A stretch of 64,000 bases of DNA from an uncultured Oscillibacter sp. (lineage in GTDB: Bacteria; Bacillota; Clostridia; Oscillospirales; Oscillospiraceae): the NCBI GenBank assembly GCA_910584075.1, contig CAJTZI010000006.1:1-64000 (forward strand). Direction: 5' to 3'. Positions within the stretch are counted from its first letter, which is position 1. Each line of letters begins with the position of its first letter. A program made the translations under genes and the position numbers. The notes below the pieces were generated by a model. That model made no database searches, was not told where the DNA came from, and saw only the letters and a program-made list of their open reading frames with translations. Positions 41,931 through 52,231 of this stretch are shown piece by piece.

Positions 41931-42697
41931 TAACAGTCACCTTTCTGGGACACAGCGGATTTCTGGCGGAGCTGCCCTCCGTGGCGCTGCTGTTTGACTG
42001 GACAGAGGGGGAGCTCCCGTCCCTTCCGGAGGATAAGCCCCTGTACGTTTTTGTCAGTCACGCCCACCCGGACCACTTTGACCCCAAGATCTTTGCCCTG
42101 GATCAGTGGAAGGGGGAGGTTCTGGATGACGTGGACGGCGGGAACCGGGACATCTATTTCCTCTTGGGCCACGGCATCACCCTGGATGTCCGCCGCCTCC
42201 AGCGCTGGGGCATCTCTCCGGAGACGGCGGGGAAGGCCCGGGTGCGCAAGGGCGGCCAAAGCCTCTCCCTGCCCCGGGCGGAGATCGAGACCCTGTCCTC
42301 CACCGACGAGGGAGTGGCCTTCCTGGTGACGGCGGACGGCCTCACCCTCTTCCACGCCGGAGACCTGAACTGGTGGCACTGGGAGGGGGAGGACACGGCC
42401 TGGAACCGGAACATGGAGGTGAACTTCAAGCGGTACACAGAGCCCCTGCGGGGCCGCCGGATCGACCTGGCCATGCTGCCCCTGGACCCCCGGCTGGGAG
42501 AGGACGGCTTCCGGGGCCCCAGTTACCTTCTGGAGACGGCGGATATCCGGCGATTTCTTCCCATGCACCAGTGGGGAGACTTCGGCTTTACGGAGAAATT
42601 TCTGACCCGTTACCCGGAATTTGCGGAACAGACTGTCCCCGTCGCCGGGGCGGGACAGGTATTCTCTCTGAGGGAGGGTCCGGACAGCGGCAATTGA
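41927..42697 (+). CDS. MBL-fold hydrolase (UlaG-like)
   Basis: The protein has 256 residues. The N-terminus VTFLGHSGFLAEL and the metal motif SHAHPDHFD (HxHxDH) match the metal-dependent hydrolases of the UlaG group. Later ligands lie in LFHAGDLNWWHW and MHQWGDFG. The substrate is unknown. The ATGA overlap with the YbjQ gene makes it the last member of the MerR-controlled operon. Confidence 0.85.
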   Translation: MITVTFLGHSGFLAELPSVALLFDWTEGELPSLPEDKPLYVFVSHAHPDHFDPKIFALDQWKGEVLDDVDGGNRDIYFLLGHGITLDVRRLQRWGISPETAGKARVRKGGQSLSLPRAEIETLSSTDEGVAFLVTADGLTLFHAGDLNWWHWEGEDTAWNRNMEVNFKRYTEPLRGRRIDLAMLPLDPRLGEDGFRGPSYLLETADIRRFLPMHQWGDFGFTEKFLTRYPEFAEQTVPVAGAGQVFSLREGPDSGN

Positions 42698-43019
42698 GAA
42701 TCCCCGGCATCCGGCCATCGAGGGTGCCGGGGCGAAAACCACCCGCCCGTCCTCCGGGAAATCCGGTGGTTTGAAGAGGACAGGCGGCGGGCTGCCGCCC
42801 CGTTTCCCCGCAAATGCCGGGGTACCGGCGCAGGGACGGCGCTTTGAACCGGCAAAGGCCCCGGCAGCCAGACGGAGCTGCCGGGGCCTTCGCTGTTCCG
42901 TGGGATGAACCGCGGGGAAATTTGAAATCTTTTATGCAACTTTTCCCTTTTCTTTCGGGGAATTTCATGATATCATCTCCCTACGCAGAAAAGTAATACC
43001 TATTTTCAGGAGGCCGGTT
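42698..43019. other. Intergenic region before fhs, 322 bp
   Basis: Two GC-rich hairpins are present: CCCCGGCA/TGCCGGGG (42702-42732) and a 14-bp stem AAGGCCCCGGCAGC/complement (42855-42890). Either could end the MerR operon, though neither has a good T-tract. An AT-richer stretch, 42920-43000, includes a possible -10 TATCAT before fhs. I see no gene. Confidence 0.5.
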
Positions 43020-44693
43020 ATGAAGAATCTGTCCGACATTGAGATCGCGCAGCAGTGCGCCATGCGTCCCATCACGGAGATCGCCCAGACCGCCGGGGTG
43101 GAGGAGAAATACCTGGAGCTCTACGGCAATTACAAGGCCAAGGTGGACTACCGCCTCCTGCGGGAGCGCGCGTCAGGCGGCGGGAAGCTGATTTTAGTCA
43201 CCGCCATCAATCCCACCCCCGCCGGGGAGGGCAAGACCACCACCACTGTGGGTCTGGCGGACGCCATGCGCCGCCTGGGGAAGAACACCCTGGTGGCCCT
43301 GCGGGAGCCGTCCCTGGGGCCGGTGTTCGGCGTGAAGGGTGGTGCCGCCGGCGGCGGATACGCCCAGGTGGTGCCCATGGAGGACATCAATCTCCACTTC
43401 ACCGGGGACTTCCATGCCATCGGCGCGGCCAACAACCTGCTGGCCGCCATGCTGGACAACCATATTCAGCAGGGCAACCAGCTGGGCATTGACGTGAAGA
43501 AGATCACCTGGAAACGCTGTGTGGACATGAACGACCGGCAGCTGCGAAACATCGTGGACGGCCTGGGGGGCCGGATGCAGGGCGTGCCCCGGGAGGACGG
43601 GTTTGACATCACCGTGGCCAGCGAGATTATGGCGGTGCTGTGCCTCTCCGCGGACATTCCGGACCTGAAAGCCCGGCTGGGCCGGATGGTGGTGGGCTAC
43701 ACCTGCGACGGTAAGCCCGTCACGGCCCACGACCTGAAAGCCGAAGGTGCCATGGCGGCCCTGTTGAAGGACGCCTTAAAGCCCAATCTGGTACAGACTC
43801 TGGAGGGAACTCCCGCCTTCATTCACGGCGGTCCCTTCGCCAACATCGCCCACGGGTGCAACTCCGTGATGGCCACCAAGATGGCCCTGCGGCTGGCGGA
43901 CTACGCCGTGACGGAGGCGGGCTTCGGCGCGGACCTGGGAGCAGAGAAGTTCCTGGACATCAAATGCCGTCTGGCGGGACTGACCCCCAGCGCCGTTGTG
44001 GTGGTGGCCACGGTCCGGGCGCTGAAAAACCACGGGGGCGTGGCCAAGGCGGACCTGAACCAGGAGAACCTGGAGGCCCTGGAGAAGGGCCTGCCCAACC
44101 TGCTTCAGCACGTGGGGAACATCAAGGACGTGTTCGGCCTGCCCTGTGTGGTGGCCGTCAACGCCTTCCCCACAGACACCGCGGCGGAGCTTGCACTGGT
44201 GGAGGAGAAATGCCGGGAGCTGGGCGTCAGCGTGGCCCTGAGCGAGGTGTGGGCCAAGGGCGGCGAGGGCGGTCTCAGTCTGGCGGAGGAGGTGGTCCGC
44301 CTGTGCGAATCGCCCAATGAATTCCGGTTTGCCTACGACGCGGAGGCCCCCATTGAGGAGAAGCTAAACGACATTGCAAAAAAGATCTACCACGCCGACA
44401 GGGCGGAGCTCACCGCCGCCGCCCGGAAGCAGATGAAGGAGCTGGAGGAGCTGGGGTTCGGCAGGCTGCCCATCTGCATGGCGAAGACGCAGTACAGCTT
44501 CTCCGACGACGCATCGAAGCTGGGGGCTCCCAGCGGGTTCACCGTCACGGTGCGGAATTTGAAGGTCAGCGCCGGGGCGGGATTCCTGGTGGCGCTGACG
44601 GGAGATATTATGACCATGCCCGGACTGCCGAAGGCACCGGCGGCGGAGAAGATCGACGTGGACGAGAACGGAAGGATTACGGGGCTGTTCTGA
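43020..44693 (+). CDS. fhs: Formate--tetrahydrofolate ligase
   Basis: The 557-residue enzyme makes 10-formyl-THF from formate, THF and ATP. The P-loop is NPTPAGEGKTTTTVGLADA (near 61-79). REPSLGPVFGVKGGAAGGGYAQVVPMEDINLHFTGD is represented by several short family motifs. The length is the standard 550-560. It supplies one-carbon units and is the entry point of the methyl branch in acetogens. The ATG follows AGGAGG. It is monocistronic here. Confidence 0.98.
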   Translation: MKNLSDIEIAQQCAMRPITEIAQTAGVEEKYLELYGNYKAKVDYRLLRERASGGGKLILVTAINPTPAGEGKTTTTVGLADAMRRLGKNTLVALREPSLGPVFGVKGGAAGGGYAQVVPMEDINLHFTGDFHAIGAANNLLAAMLDNHIQQGNQLGIDVKKITWKRCVDMNDRQLRNIVDGLGGRMQGVPREDGFDITVASEIMAVLCLSADIPDLKARLGRMVVGYTCDGKPVTAHDLKAEGAMAALLKDALKPNLVQTLEGTPAFIHGGPFANIAHGCNSVMATKMALRLADYAVTEAGFGADLGAEKFLDIKCRLAGLTPSAVVVVATVRALKNHGGVAKADLNQENLEALEKGLPNLLQHVGNIKDVFGLPCVVAVNAFPTDTAAELALVEEKCRELGVSVALSEVWAKGGEGGLSLAEEVVRLCESPNEFRFAYDAEAPIEEKLNDIAKKIYHADRAELTAAARKQMKELEELGFGRLPICMAKTQYSFSDDASKLGAPSGFTVTVRNLKVSAGAGFLVALTGDIMTMPGLPKAPAAEKIDVDENGRITGLF

Positions 44694-44705
44694 TCAAATT
44701 GGGAT

Positions 44706-44752
44706 CAGGCCTTTTGAATAGGCCTGCGGGGGTGCAGGGGGCAGAGCCCACT
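44706..44752 (+). repeat. Two-hairpin intergenic repeat, copy A
   Basis: CAGGCC-TTTTGAATA-GGCCTG is followed directly by a G-rich run and the second hairpin GGGGGCAGAGCCC. The same layout recurs three more times in the window. Confidence 0.6.
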
Positions 44753-44786
44753 GTAAATCTCCCGTAATTTCGGCGGAACCAAAGAC

Positions 44787-44826
44787 AAAAGCGAGATAAC
44801 CGCATTTTGACGGTCATCTCGCTTTT
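44787..44826. terminator. Bidirectional terminator after fhs
   Basis: AAAAGCGAGATAACCG pairs with CGGTCATCTCGCTTTT (one mismatch) around an 8-nt loop. Confidence 0.75.
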
Positions 44827-44888
44827 CAGCCACTATTACTATTTATACTGACAGATAATTTTTCCGGCAGTTTCATCAAATTTGTGTC

Positions 44889-44918
44889 TTGCATCATACC
44901 AACAGACCATGATACAAT
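44889..44918 (+). promoter_or_regulatory. SigA-type promoter of the damaged small gene
   Basis: TTGCAT and TACAAT are separated by 18 bp, about 30 bp before the expected coding start at 44951. Confidence 0.5.
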
Positions 44919-44950
44919 CAGACAGAAAAATGGAAATATGAGAGGTAATC

Positions 44951-45451
44951 ATATTAGAAACCGAAGAGAGACTGTTTGATCAGTATAAAAGAGTGGACAA
45001 TATTTGACGCGATATGTTTTCAAGTCAGAGCGGGATCAGTCAATACATCACGGAGATGGAACGGAATCCTTTCCACAGCCGTTCTGCGGTGCCGCTGTGG
45101 GATGAGGATTATCGCAGATTGAAGCGTGTGCGATGGATGCGGAATCAAATAGCTCATACGGCATCTGCGACGGATTGTAATGAAAACGACGTGGCGTGGC
45201 TGGGGGAATTCCACATTTGGCTTTTGGAACAGCGGGGTCCACTTGCATTGCTGTGGAAATCAGATCAAAAACGGTCGAGGCCCTCTCCCCGGCGCGAATG
45301 TGAGCAAAGGACCGGCGAGGAACAAAGAGTAAGCGAAAACGCCCAGGGGCAGAAAAAAGAGGATATTTCCTTGAAAAGGATATTCATGGTGCTTATTGGG
45401 ATGGCTATCACCGCAGTGTTTCTTATTTTCTATCGGATCATGGCCATATAG
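44951..45451 (+). pseudogene. Damaged small gene (DUF6548-like) with lost start and in-frame TGA
   Basis: A ribosome site (AGAGGTAA) is followed by ATATTAGAAACC, whose frame reads LETEERLFDQYKRVDNI, then TGA (45005-45007), then RDMFSSQSGISQYI and 130 more open codons. As I recall, relatives start MLETEE... and have DN(I/L)CRDMF, so the start ATG is now ATA and a cysteine TGC is now TGA. The part from ATG 45014 is 145 residues: RWMRNQIAHT, then an acidic/basic linker and a C-terminal TM (FMVLIGMAITAVFLIFY). It may still be made as a shorter protein. The family identity is from memory and not certain. Confidence 0.6.
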
Positions 45452-45560
45452 TTCGTACATTTCTCTCGCTTGGTTTATTTCTTTATTTTTTATGGATTGG
45501 GCAGTCATCCACCACGGATGACTGCCCGCATAGCTATTTTGACGAGGAATCAGGGGAGCG

Positions 45561-45612
45561 CCAGGGGCTCTGCCCCTCGCCCCCGCAAGCCTTCGAGAAG
45601 GCTTGGTCAAAA
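45561..45612 (-). repeat. Two-hairpin intergenic repeat, copy B
   Basis: Read leftward, AAGCCTTCTCGAAGGCTT is followed by CGGGGGCGAGGGGCAGAGCC and its partner. It lies just after the pyk stop and may also serve as its terminator. Confidence 0.6.
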
Positions 45613-45624
45613 CCCTTTCCCCGC

Positions 45625-47361
45625 TTACTGCGGCAGCGTCTGCACAACGCCCCGGGCGCAGTCCACGGACACCAGCACGCCGTCCTCCAGCCGCTTCGTG
45701 GCGGACACAGCCCCCACAATCACCGCCTTGTTCAGGGTCAGGCCCACTGTGGCGGCGTGGCCCTCCGTACTGCCCTCCTCGCAGATGACCGCGGCGGCCT
45801 CCCGGATGTAGGGCAGGAAGTCGTTGTTGGTATAGGGCACCACCAGCACGTCGCCGGGGCGGAACTTCTCCGCGGCCTCCGCCGCGGTGCGGCAGACGCA
45901 AAGCCGTCCGCTGGCCATCTGGGCCCCCACGCCCACGCCGTTGATGAGGGAGCCGCCCACCTGGCGGACCCGGATCATGTTGGTGGTGCCGGCCACGCCC
46001 ACGGGCACGCCGGCGGTGACCACCACAATGTCCCCCTGCTTCACAAGCCCCGCGTCCTCCGCCGCCTGGACGGCGAAGTCCACCAGCTCGTCGGTGCTGC
46101 CCGCGTAGGGCATCATGATGGGCGCCACGCCCCAGTAGAGATTCATCTGCCGCCGCACCTGGGGGTCCAGCAGCAGGGCCACCACGGTGGTGCTGGTGCG
46201 GAAGCGGCTGACCATCTGGGCGGTGGTGCCCCCCTGGCTGACGGTGAGGATGGCGTCCGCGCCGATGTCCAGGGCCGTGGTACAGGCAGCATGGGCCGTG
46301 GCAGCGGTGATGGACATCTTCTTGCCGTCCATCTTCACCCGCTTGGAGCAATCGATGCTGGACTCCGTCTTACGGGCAATGGCGTCCATGGTCTTCACAG
46401 CTTCCACAGGGTACCGGCCCGCCGCCGTCTCGCCGGAGAGCATGATGGCGGAGGTGCCGTCGTAGATGGCGTTGGCCACGTCGGTGATCTCCGCCCGGGT
46501 GGGGCGGGGGTTCTCCATCATGGAGTCCAGCATCTGTGTGGCGGTAATCACCGGCTTTCCGGAGGCCAGGCACCGGGTGATCATCTGCTTCTGGATCACG
46601 GGGATCTCCGTGAAGTCGATCTCCACGCCCAGGTCCCCCCGGGCCACCATGACGCCGTCCGCCACGGCCAGAATCTCCGGGAGATTGGAGATGCCCTCCT
46701 GGTTTTCGATCTTGGCGATGATGCGGATCTGGGAATCCCGCTGGTCCAGCAGGCGGCGGATCTCCCGCACGTCGGCGGCGGAGCGGACAAAGCTGGCGGC
46801 GATGAAGTCAAAGCCCTGCTCCGCGCCGAAGAGGATGTCCTCCCGGTCCCGCTGGTTCATATAGGGCATGGAGAGGCGTACGTTGGGGATGTTGACGCCC
46901 TTGTTGTTCTTCATCACGCCGTCATTCTCCACCCGGCAGCGGATGGCGGAGGCAGTGGTCTCCAGCACCGTCAGGCGCACCAGGCCGTCGTCCAGGAGGA
47001 TGGTGTCCCCCTCCTTCACGTCCCCGGGCAGCTCGGCATATGTGATGGCGCAGCGGCTCTCGCTGCCCACGATGTCCTCCGTGGTCAGGGTGAACTCCGC
47101 CCCGGAGCGCAGCGTCACAGAGCCTTCCGCGAAGGTTTTAAGGCGCACCTCCGGACCCCGGGTGTCCAGCATGGCCGCCACCGGCAGGTCCAGCTCCTCC
47201 CGCAGCTTTTTCAGCTGGTCCAGACGGGCTCCGTGCTCCGCGTGACTGCCGTGAGAGAAGTTGAACCGGGCCACGTTCATGCCCGCGAGCATCATCTCAC
47301 GCAAAACACCCTCCCGGTCCGTGGCAGGCCCCAGGGTGCACACAATCTTTGTCTTTCTCAT
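45625..47361 (-). CDS. pyk: Pyruvate kinase with C-terminal PEP-utilising domain
   Basis: The protein has 578 residues. The core barrel starts RKTKIVCTLGPATDREG, with VARFNFSHGSH, the substrate region AKIENQEGI and the pyruvate kinase signature around MVARGDLGVEI. After the regulatory domain an extra C-terminal segment of about 100 residues (VLVVPYTNNDFLP, EGSTEGHAATVGL) is the mobile PEP-utiliser-like domain seen in Bacillus-type enzymes. It makes pyruvate and ATP from PEP and ADP. It has its own promoter at 47420-47447. Confidence 0.97.
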   Translation of the reverse strand: MRKTKIVCTLGPATDREGVLREMMLAGMNVARFNFSHGSHAEHGARLDQLKKLREELDLPVAAMLDTRGPEVRLKTFAEGSVTLRSGAEFTLTTEDIVGSESRCAITYAELPGDVKEGDTILLDDGLVRLTVLETTASAIRCRVENDGVMKNNKGVNIPNVRLSMPYMNQRDREDILFGAEQGFDFIAASFVRSAADVREIRRLLDQRDSQIRIIAKIENQEGISNLPEILAVADGVMVARGDLGVEIDFTEIPVIQKQMITRCLASGKPVITATQMLDSMMENPRPTRAEITDVANAIYDGTSAIMLSGETAAGRYPVEAVKTMDAIARKTESSIDCSKRVKMDGKKMSITAATAHAACTTALDIGADAILTVSQGGTTAQMVSRFRTSTTVVALLLDPQVRRQMNLYWGVAPIMMPYAGSTDELVDFAVQAAEDAGLVKQGDIVVVTAGVPVGVAGTTNMIRVRQVGGSLINGVGVGAQMASGRLCVCRTAAEAAEKFRPGDVLVVPYTNNDFLPYIREAAAVICEEGSTEGHAATVGLTLNKAVIVGAVSATKRLEDGVLVSVDCARGVVQTLPQ

Positions 47362-47419
47362 GATTTTTTACCACCTTTCCTCAATGGTAATCGTTTTTCT
47401 CATCCTCTGATACCTCTCC

Positions 47420-47447
47420 ATTGTATCATGCCCGGGCCAAATGTAAA
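47420..47447 (-). promoter_or_regulatory. SigA-type promoter of pyk
   Basis: Reading leftward, TTTACA (47447-47442) and TACAAT (47425-47420) are separated by 16 bp, about 60 bp before the ATG. Confidence 0.55.
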
Positions 47448-47552
47448 TGCACAAATCCGCACAAAAGACGGGGGAAACCGGCGGTTTCCTTGGCGCGGGT
47501 CCGTCAAAAGGAAAAAAACACAGCGGACGGAGGGCCGCCGTGTCAGGCACTT

Positions 47553-48323
47553 TTATGTACCGTTCAGCCGCAAGAGTCCCCACAGCAGTCCATAGATCAC
47601 CGGCTGGTGCAGCAGATACACCAGCAGGGAGTACCGCCCCAGGGCGCTGAGCACCGGGACCCGGGCGCCGCCCATGGGAATCCGCCGGCGCTCCCGCCAG
47701 AGGCGGTTTACGAAGTACCCCGTGAGGAACAGGAAGAACCAGGGCAGCAGGGAGAAGTAGTCCGTGGAGGAAAAATCCTCCGGGGGAAAGCCCAGGAAGG
47801 CCGTCAGCAGGTTTCGGTACAGCCAGGGCGGCAGGGTGAAAAACCGCAGGCCCTCAAAGCCCAGGCTGCCACTGTTCACGTTCCGCAGCAGGAAAAACAG
47901 CGCCGCGCTGCCCACCAGGCCCACCCGGGCGGGCAGCCGGTTCAAAAACCGCTCCAGAGGGACCATCAGCAGCATGCAGCTCCCCAGCAGTGTCAGCACG
48001 CCGAAGACCACCCGGTTGGCAGGCATGACCAGCAGCGTCACCGCCGTCACCAGGAGACCGCCGCCGAAGACCTCCAGCCCCCGCCGGAGGGGCTTGCTCC
48101 CCAGGGAGAAGCAGAAGCCGGAGAGGAGGATGAAGGTCCAGCAGATGCTCTGCTGCCAGACGCAGGCCGCGGCGGAGGAGTACCAGCCCCAGTCCGCGCC
48201 GAAGAGATAGACCATGTCCCAGCAGGCATGGTAGGCGATCATGCTCAAAAGCGTCAGCCCCCGCAGATTATCCAGCGCCGCCCAGCGCCGCACATCCCAC
48301 TTTTTTCCCGTATAGCGTCTCAA
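47553..48323 (-). CDS. DUF1624 membrane protein (acetyltransferase-like fold)
   Basis: The 256-residue protein has about seven hydrophobic segments. It matches the DUF1624/heparan-alpha-glucosaminide N-acetyltransferase group at its start (RRWAALDNLRGLTLLSMIAYH) and in YSLLVYLLHQPVIYG near the end. Such proteins acylate extracellular glycans using cytoplasmic acyl donors, but the substrate here is unknown. TTG 48323 with GAGGAGGGG 6 bp upstream is the best start; ATG 48353/48344 lack a site. Confidence 0.8.
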   Translation of the reverse strand: MRRYTGKKWDVRRWAALDNLRGLTLLSMIAYHACWDMVYLFGADWGWYSSAAACVWQQSICWTFILLSGFCFSLGSKPLRRGLEVFGGGLLVTAVTLLVMPANRVVFGVLTLLGSCMLLMVPLERFLNRLPARVGLVGSAALFFLLRNVNSGSLGFEGLRFFTLPPWLYRNLLTAFLGFPPEDFSSTDYFSLLPWFFLFLTGYFVNRLWRERRRIPMGGARVPVLSALGRYSLLVYLLHQPVIYGLLWGLLRLNGT

Positions 48324-48354
48324 AACCGCCCCTCCTCTGTTCATCCCGCGCAAG

Positions 48355-48379
48355 AAAAGGGCGGCCGGACCGCCCTTTT
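48355..48379 (-). terminator. Terminator of asnS
   Basis: AAAAGGGCGG and CCGCCCTTTT form a 10-bp stem with a 5-nt loop. Read leftward it ends in TTTTC. Confidence 0.8.
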
Positions 48380-48393
48380 TCTCTCTCAGGCTC

Positions 48394-49788
<1,395 letters not shown>

Positions 49789-49833
49789 GAATCTTCACCC
49801 ATTTCTCCTTTTTGTTCCGTATCATGGTCTTTG

Positions 49834-49862
49834 ATTGTACCACGGTTCTTTCCATTTTACAA
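49834..49862 (-). promoter_or_regulatory. SigA-type promoter of asnS
   Basis: Reading leftward, TTGTAA (49862-49857) and TACAAT (49839-49834) are separated by 17 bp. Confidence 0.65.
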
Positions 49863-49932
49863 GGGGGCCCATCCACCTTTCACACCCTTTAGACAAAACT
49901 TCCCCAAAAGCGCAAATACGGCGGAAGCAGAA

Positions 49933-49962
49933 GAGGCGGCCCTCCCACCGGAGGGCCGCCTC
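49933..49962 (-). terminator. Terminator of the nhaC operon
   Basis: GAGGCGGCCCTCC and GGAGGGCCGCCTC form a 13-bp stem with a 4-nt loop. Read leftward it is followed by TTCTGC. Confidence 0.65.
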
Positions 49963-50009
49963 AGCTTGTCGAAAAACGACCGGATAGAAAAACAGGAGGA
50001 ACGCGAGGG

Positions 50010-50420
50010 TCAGCGGCCCATCCCGGCAATGTAGATCTTCGGGTTCATCTTCTTCGCCAGAGCCAGCACCGCCCGGGCGTCCTCCGCCTTCATCACAAAG
50101 ACCCGGGTGGTGATGTCCTTTCCAAAGTGAAGCATCACGTTGGGGGCCGCCTTTTGAGTGTCCTGATGGATGGTGGTAATCTCCTCCCAGGTCCAGCAGC
50201 TGTGCTGGGAACAGCCGAACAGGCGGCTGTGGATATCCACTCCCTCCTGGGAGACGATATGCTCCTTCCGAAAAAAACAGGCCAGAACCACCAGCAGCAT
50301 CATCGGCACATAGATCCACTGCTTCCGCGCGATCTCAAGCAGGAGCATGCACACCGCCAGCAGAAGGAGAACCGCTTTGACCCAGGTCTTGCGCTCTCGC
50401 AGGATTCCATAATAACGCAT
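50010..50420 (-). CDS. Small membrane protein with PH-like domain
   Basis: The protein has 136 residues. Two close hydrophobic segments (near 15-30 and 34-50) are followed by a beta-rich domain of about 80 residues (HIVSQEGVDIHSRLFG, TWEEITTIH, VFVMKAEDARAVLAL). The order TM-TM-PH-like is common in small Clostridial proteins of unknown role. It starts directly after the nhaC stop and is co-transcribed with it. Confidence 0.7.
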   Translation of the reverse strand: MRYYGILRERKTWVKAVLLLLAVCMLLLEIARKQWIYVPMMLLVVLACFFRKEHIVSQEGVDIHSRLFGCSQHSCWTWEEITTIHQDTQKAAPNVMLHFGKDITTRVFVMKAEDARAVLALAKKMNPKIYIAGMGR

Positions 50421-51944
50421 TTATTTCTGAGCAGCTTTCTCCGTGCCGCGGATTTTGGCCAGGGCTGCCATCGCTTTCTCATGGGCGTCGTCCGGGGCGC
50501 CGGCAGGCGCGCCGCCGGTCTTCAGCTTACCCAGAACGTTGGTCCGGGACCCGTCGGCATAGAGGATGTTGCCGCCGTAGCTGGCCGTGATGATGGCGTA
50601 GATGGGGTTGATGATGTTCATGAAGCAGAAGGGCAGATAAGAGAGGGTGGGCACACCCAGGATCCGGGAGTGATACGCGCCGCAGGAGGACCAGGGGATC
50701 AGGGGAGACCACAAGGTTCCGCCGTCCTCCAGGGTCCGGGAGAGCATATTGCGGCCAAGGCCCAGCTCGTCGTACTTGTCCTTGTACATGCTGCTGGGAA
50801 TGATAAGTCCCAGGTACTGGTCACACATGGTGGTGATGCAGAACATAGAGGTCAGAATGGTGACCACAATCAGCTGGAAAGGCGTTTTGACCTTCTTGAT
50901 GAGACTGCCCAGCAGAGACTCCACCGCGCCGATCTTCTGGAGAATGCCGCCGAAGCCCACGGCGATGATCACCAGGTTGTTGGTCCAGAGCATACTGTCC
51001 ATACCGCCCCGGTTCAGCAGGGTGTCACACAGCTCGTTGGCCGTCTCGGCGGAATAGCCGTAGTGGGCCATGGTGATGCAGTCGGAGAAATTAGCGCCCT
51101 GGAAGATCACAGCGAAGATGCAGCCCACCACGGAGATCAGCAGTACGCCGGGGATGGCCGGGCTCTTCAAAAGGGCCACCACGATGATAAACAGCACGGG
51201 CAGCAGCAAAACGGGGCTCATGTAGGCGTAGTGGTCCACAATGGCCTCAGACAGCTCGTTAGCCATCTGGGGGTCGTAGCTGGCGCTCCCCTGGAGGGAG
51301 ATGACCGCGTAGATGACAATGGCGATCACAAGGCTGGGAAAGGTGGTGGTAACCATGGCCCGCACATGGTCGAAAAGCCCCGTCTGGGCGGAGCCGGCGG
51401 CCAGATTGGTGGAATCGGACAGGGGGGAGAACTTGTCACCGCAGCAGGCGCCGGAGAGGATCATGCCGGCCACTAGGCCCGGGTGCAGGCCCATGGTCTC
51501 GCCGATGGCCATAAACGCGATGCCCAGGGTCGCCACCACGGTCCATGCGGAACCCAGGGCGATGCCCACGATGGCGCAGAGGATGCAGGCCAGGGGCAGG
51601 AACATTCCGGGAGTGATGCACTTGAGACCGTAGTAGACCACGGCGGGAATGGTGCCGCACCACTCGAAGGAGCCGATGAGGCAGCCTACGCAGAGGATAA
51701 TGATGATGGCCTCCAGGGACTGGTTCACCGCGTCCAGAGCGCTGGCCAGCATCTCTTTATAGTCATAGCCGCACCGCCAGCCAACCAGCATGGCCACCGC
51801 GCAGGCGATCAGCACCGGAATATGGGGGTCCTGTCCCCAGCCGAAGGCATAGTTGGAGATCATGATTGCCAACAGAACGACGATGGGGATCAGCGCCTCA
51901 ATCTTGTTTGGCAGACGTTTGGCAGGTTTCTTCTGTGTTTCCAT
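50421..51944 (-). CDS. nhaC: NhaC-family Na+/H+ (or organic acid/H+) antiporter
   Basis: The 507-residue protein has about twelve hydrophobic segments. NhaC-family features include CGYDYKEMLASALDAVNQSLEAI at the start (family block), ILSGACCGDKFSPLSDSTNLA and LWSPLIPWSSCGAYH. Members exchange Na+ for H+ or malate for lactate; the sequence does not decide which. The leader is about 135 nt with a promoter and a dyad upstream. A small PH-like membrane protein follows. Confidence 0.92.
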   Translation of the reverse strand: METQKKPAKRLPNKIEALIPIVVLLAIMISNYAFGWGQDPHIPVLIACAVAMLVGWRCGYDYKEMLASALDAVNQSLEAIIIILCVGCLIGSFEWCGTIPAVVYYGLKCITPGMFLPLACILCAIVGIALGSAWTVVATLGIAFMAIGETMGLHPGLVAGMILSGACCGDKFSPLSDSTNLAAGSAQTGLFDHVRAMVTTTFPSLVIAIVIYAVISLQGSASYDPQMANELSEAIVDHYAYMSPVLLLPVLFIIVVALLKSPAIPGVLLISVVGCIFAVIFQGANFSDCITMAHYGYSAETANELCDTLLNRGGMDSMLWTNNLVIIAVGFGGILQKIGAVESLLGSLIKKVKTPFQLIVVTILTSMFCITTMCDQYLGLIIPSSMYKDKYDELGLGRNMLSRTLEDGGTLWSPLIPWSSCGAYHSRILGVPTLSYLPFCFMNIINPIYAIITASYGGNILYADGSRTNVLGKLKTGGAPAGAPDDAHEKAMAALAKIRGTEKAAQK

Positions 51945-52087
51945 TTCTCTTCTCCTTCATAGCAAATAATAGCTGTGAACCCCCTCATATCCGGCCGGGT
52001 CTCGGCCTATGCGGGTCCACAGCAACGTTTGGGACGTGGATTGTCTCCTTTCCGGCCAAACACGGCCCATATCCCTAAAATGCCCCA

Positions 52088-52139
52088 TTTATATTCTATA
52101 CCAGATAGTTCTCAATTAGCAATATATGGTCCGCCATAT
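52088..52139 (-). promoter_or_regulatory. Promoter and upstream dyad of nhaC
   Basis: Reading leftward, TTGAGA (52115-52110) and TATAAA (52093-52088) are separated by 16 bp. Just upstream of the -35 box, ATATGG-TCCG-CCATAT (52124-52139) is a perfect 6-bp dyad that could bind a regulator. Confidence 0.5.
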
Positions 52140-52183
52140 TTGGACAGCAGCAGTTGTGAAATGTAAACAAAGCGGCGGCGCGC

Positions 52184-52225
52184 GAAGGCCAGACCTCCGC
52201 GGAGGCCGCCGGAGGTCTGGCCTTC
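52184..52225. terminator. Strong hairpin after the DUF1294 gene
   Basis: GAAGGCCAGACCTCC and GGAGGTCTGGCCTTC form a 15-bp perfect stem around a 12-nt loop that can itself fold. Confidence 0.65.
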
Positions 52226-52231
52226 ATCTTC

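Noticed and set aside
45005..45007. TGA as a selenocysteine codon
   Set aside because: It stands at a likely cysteine position, but the start codon is also lost and I see no clear hairpin directly downstream. Decay is the simpler reading.
45757..47595. A 612-codon plus-strand frame opposite pyruvate kinase
   Set aside because: It is a shadow of a fully recognised enzyme.
49789..49870. Possible T-box leader before asnS
   Set aside because: The promoter lies 46 bp before the ATG, the leader is too short, and no GGTGG specifier-antiterminator motif is present.
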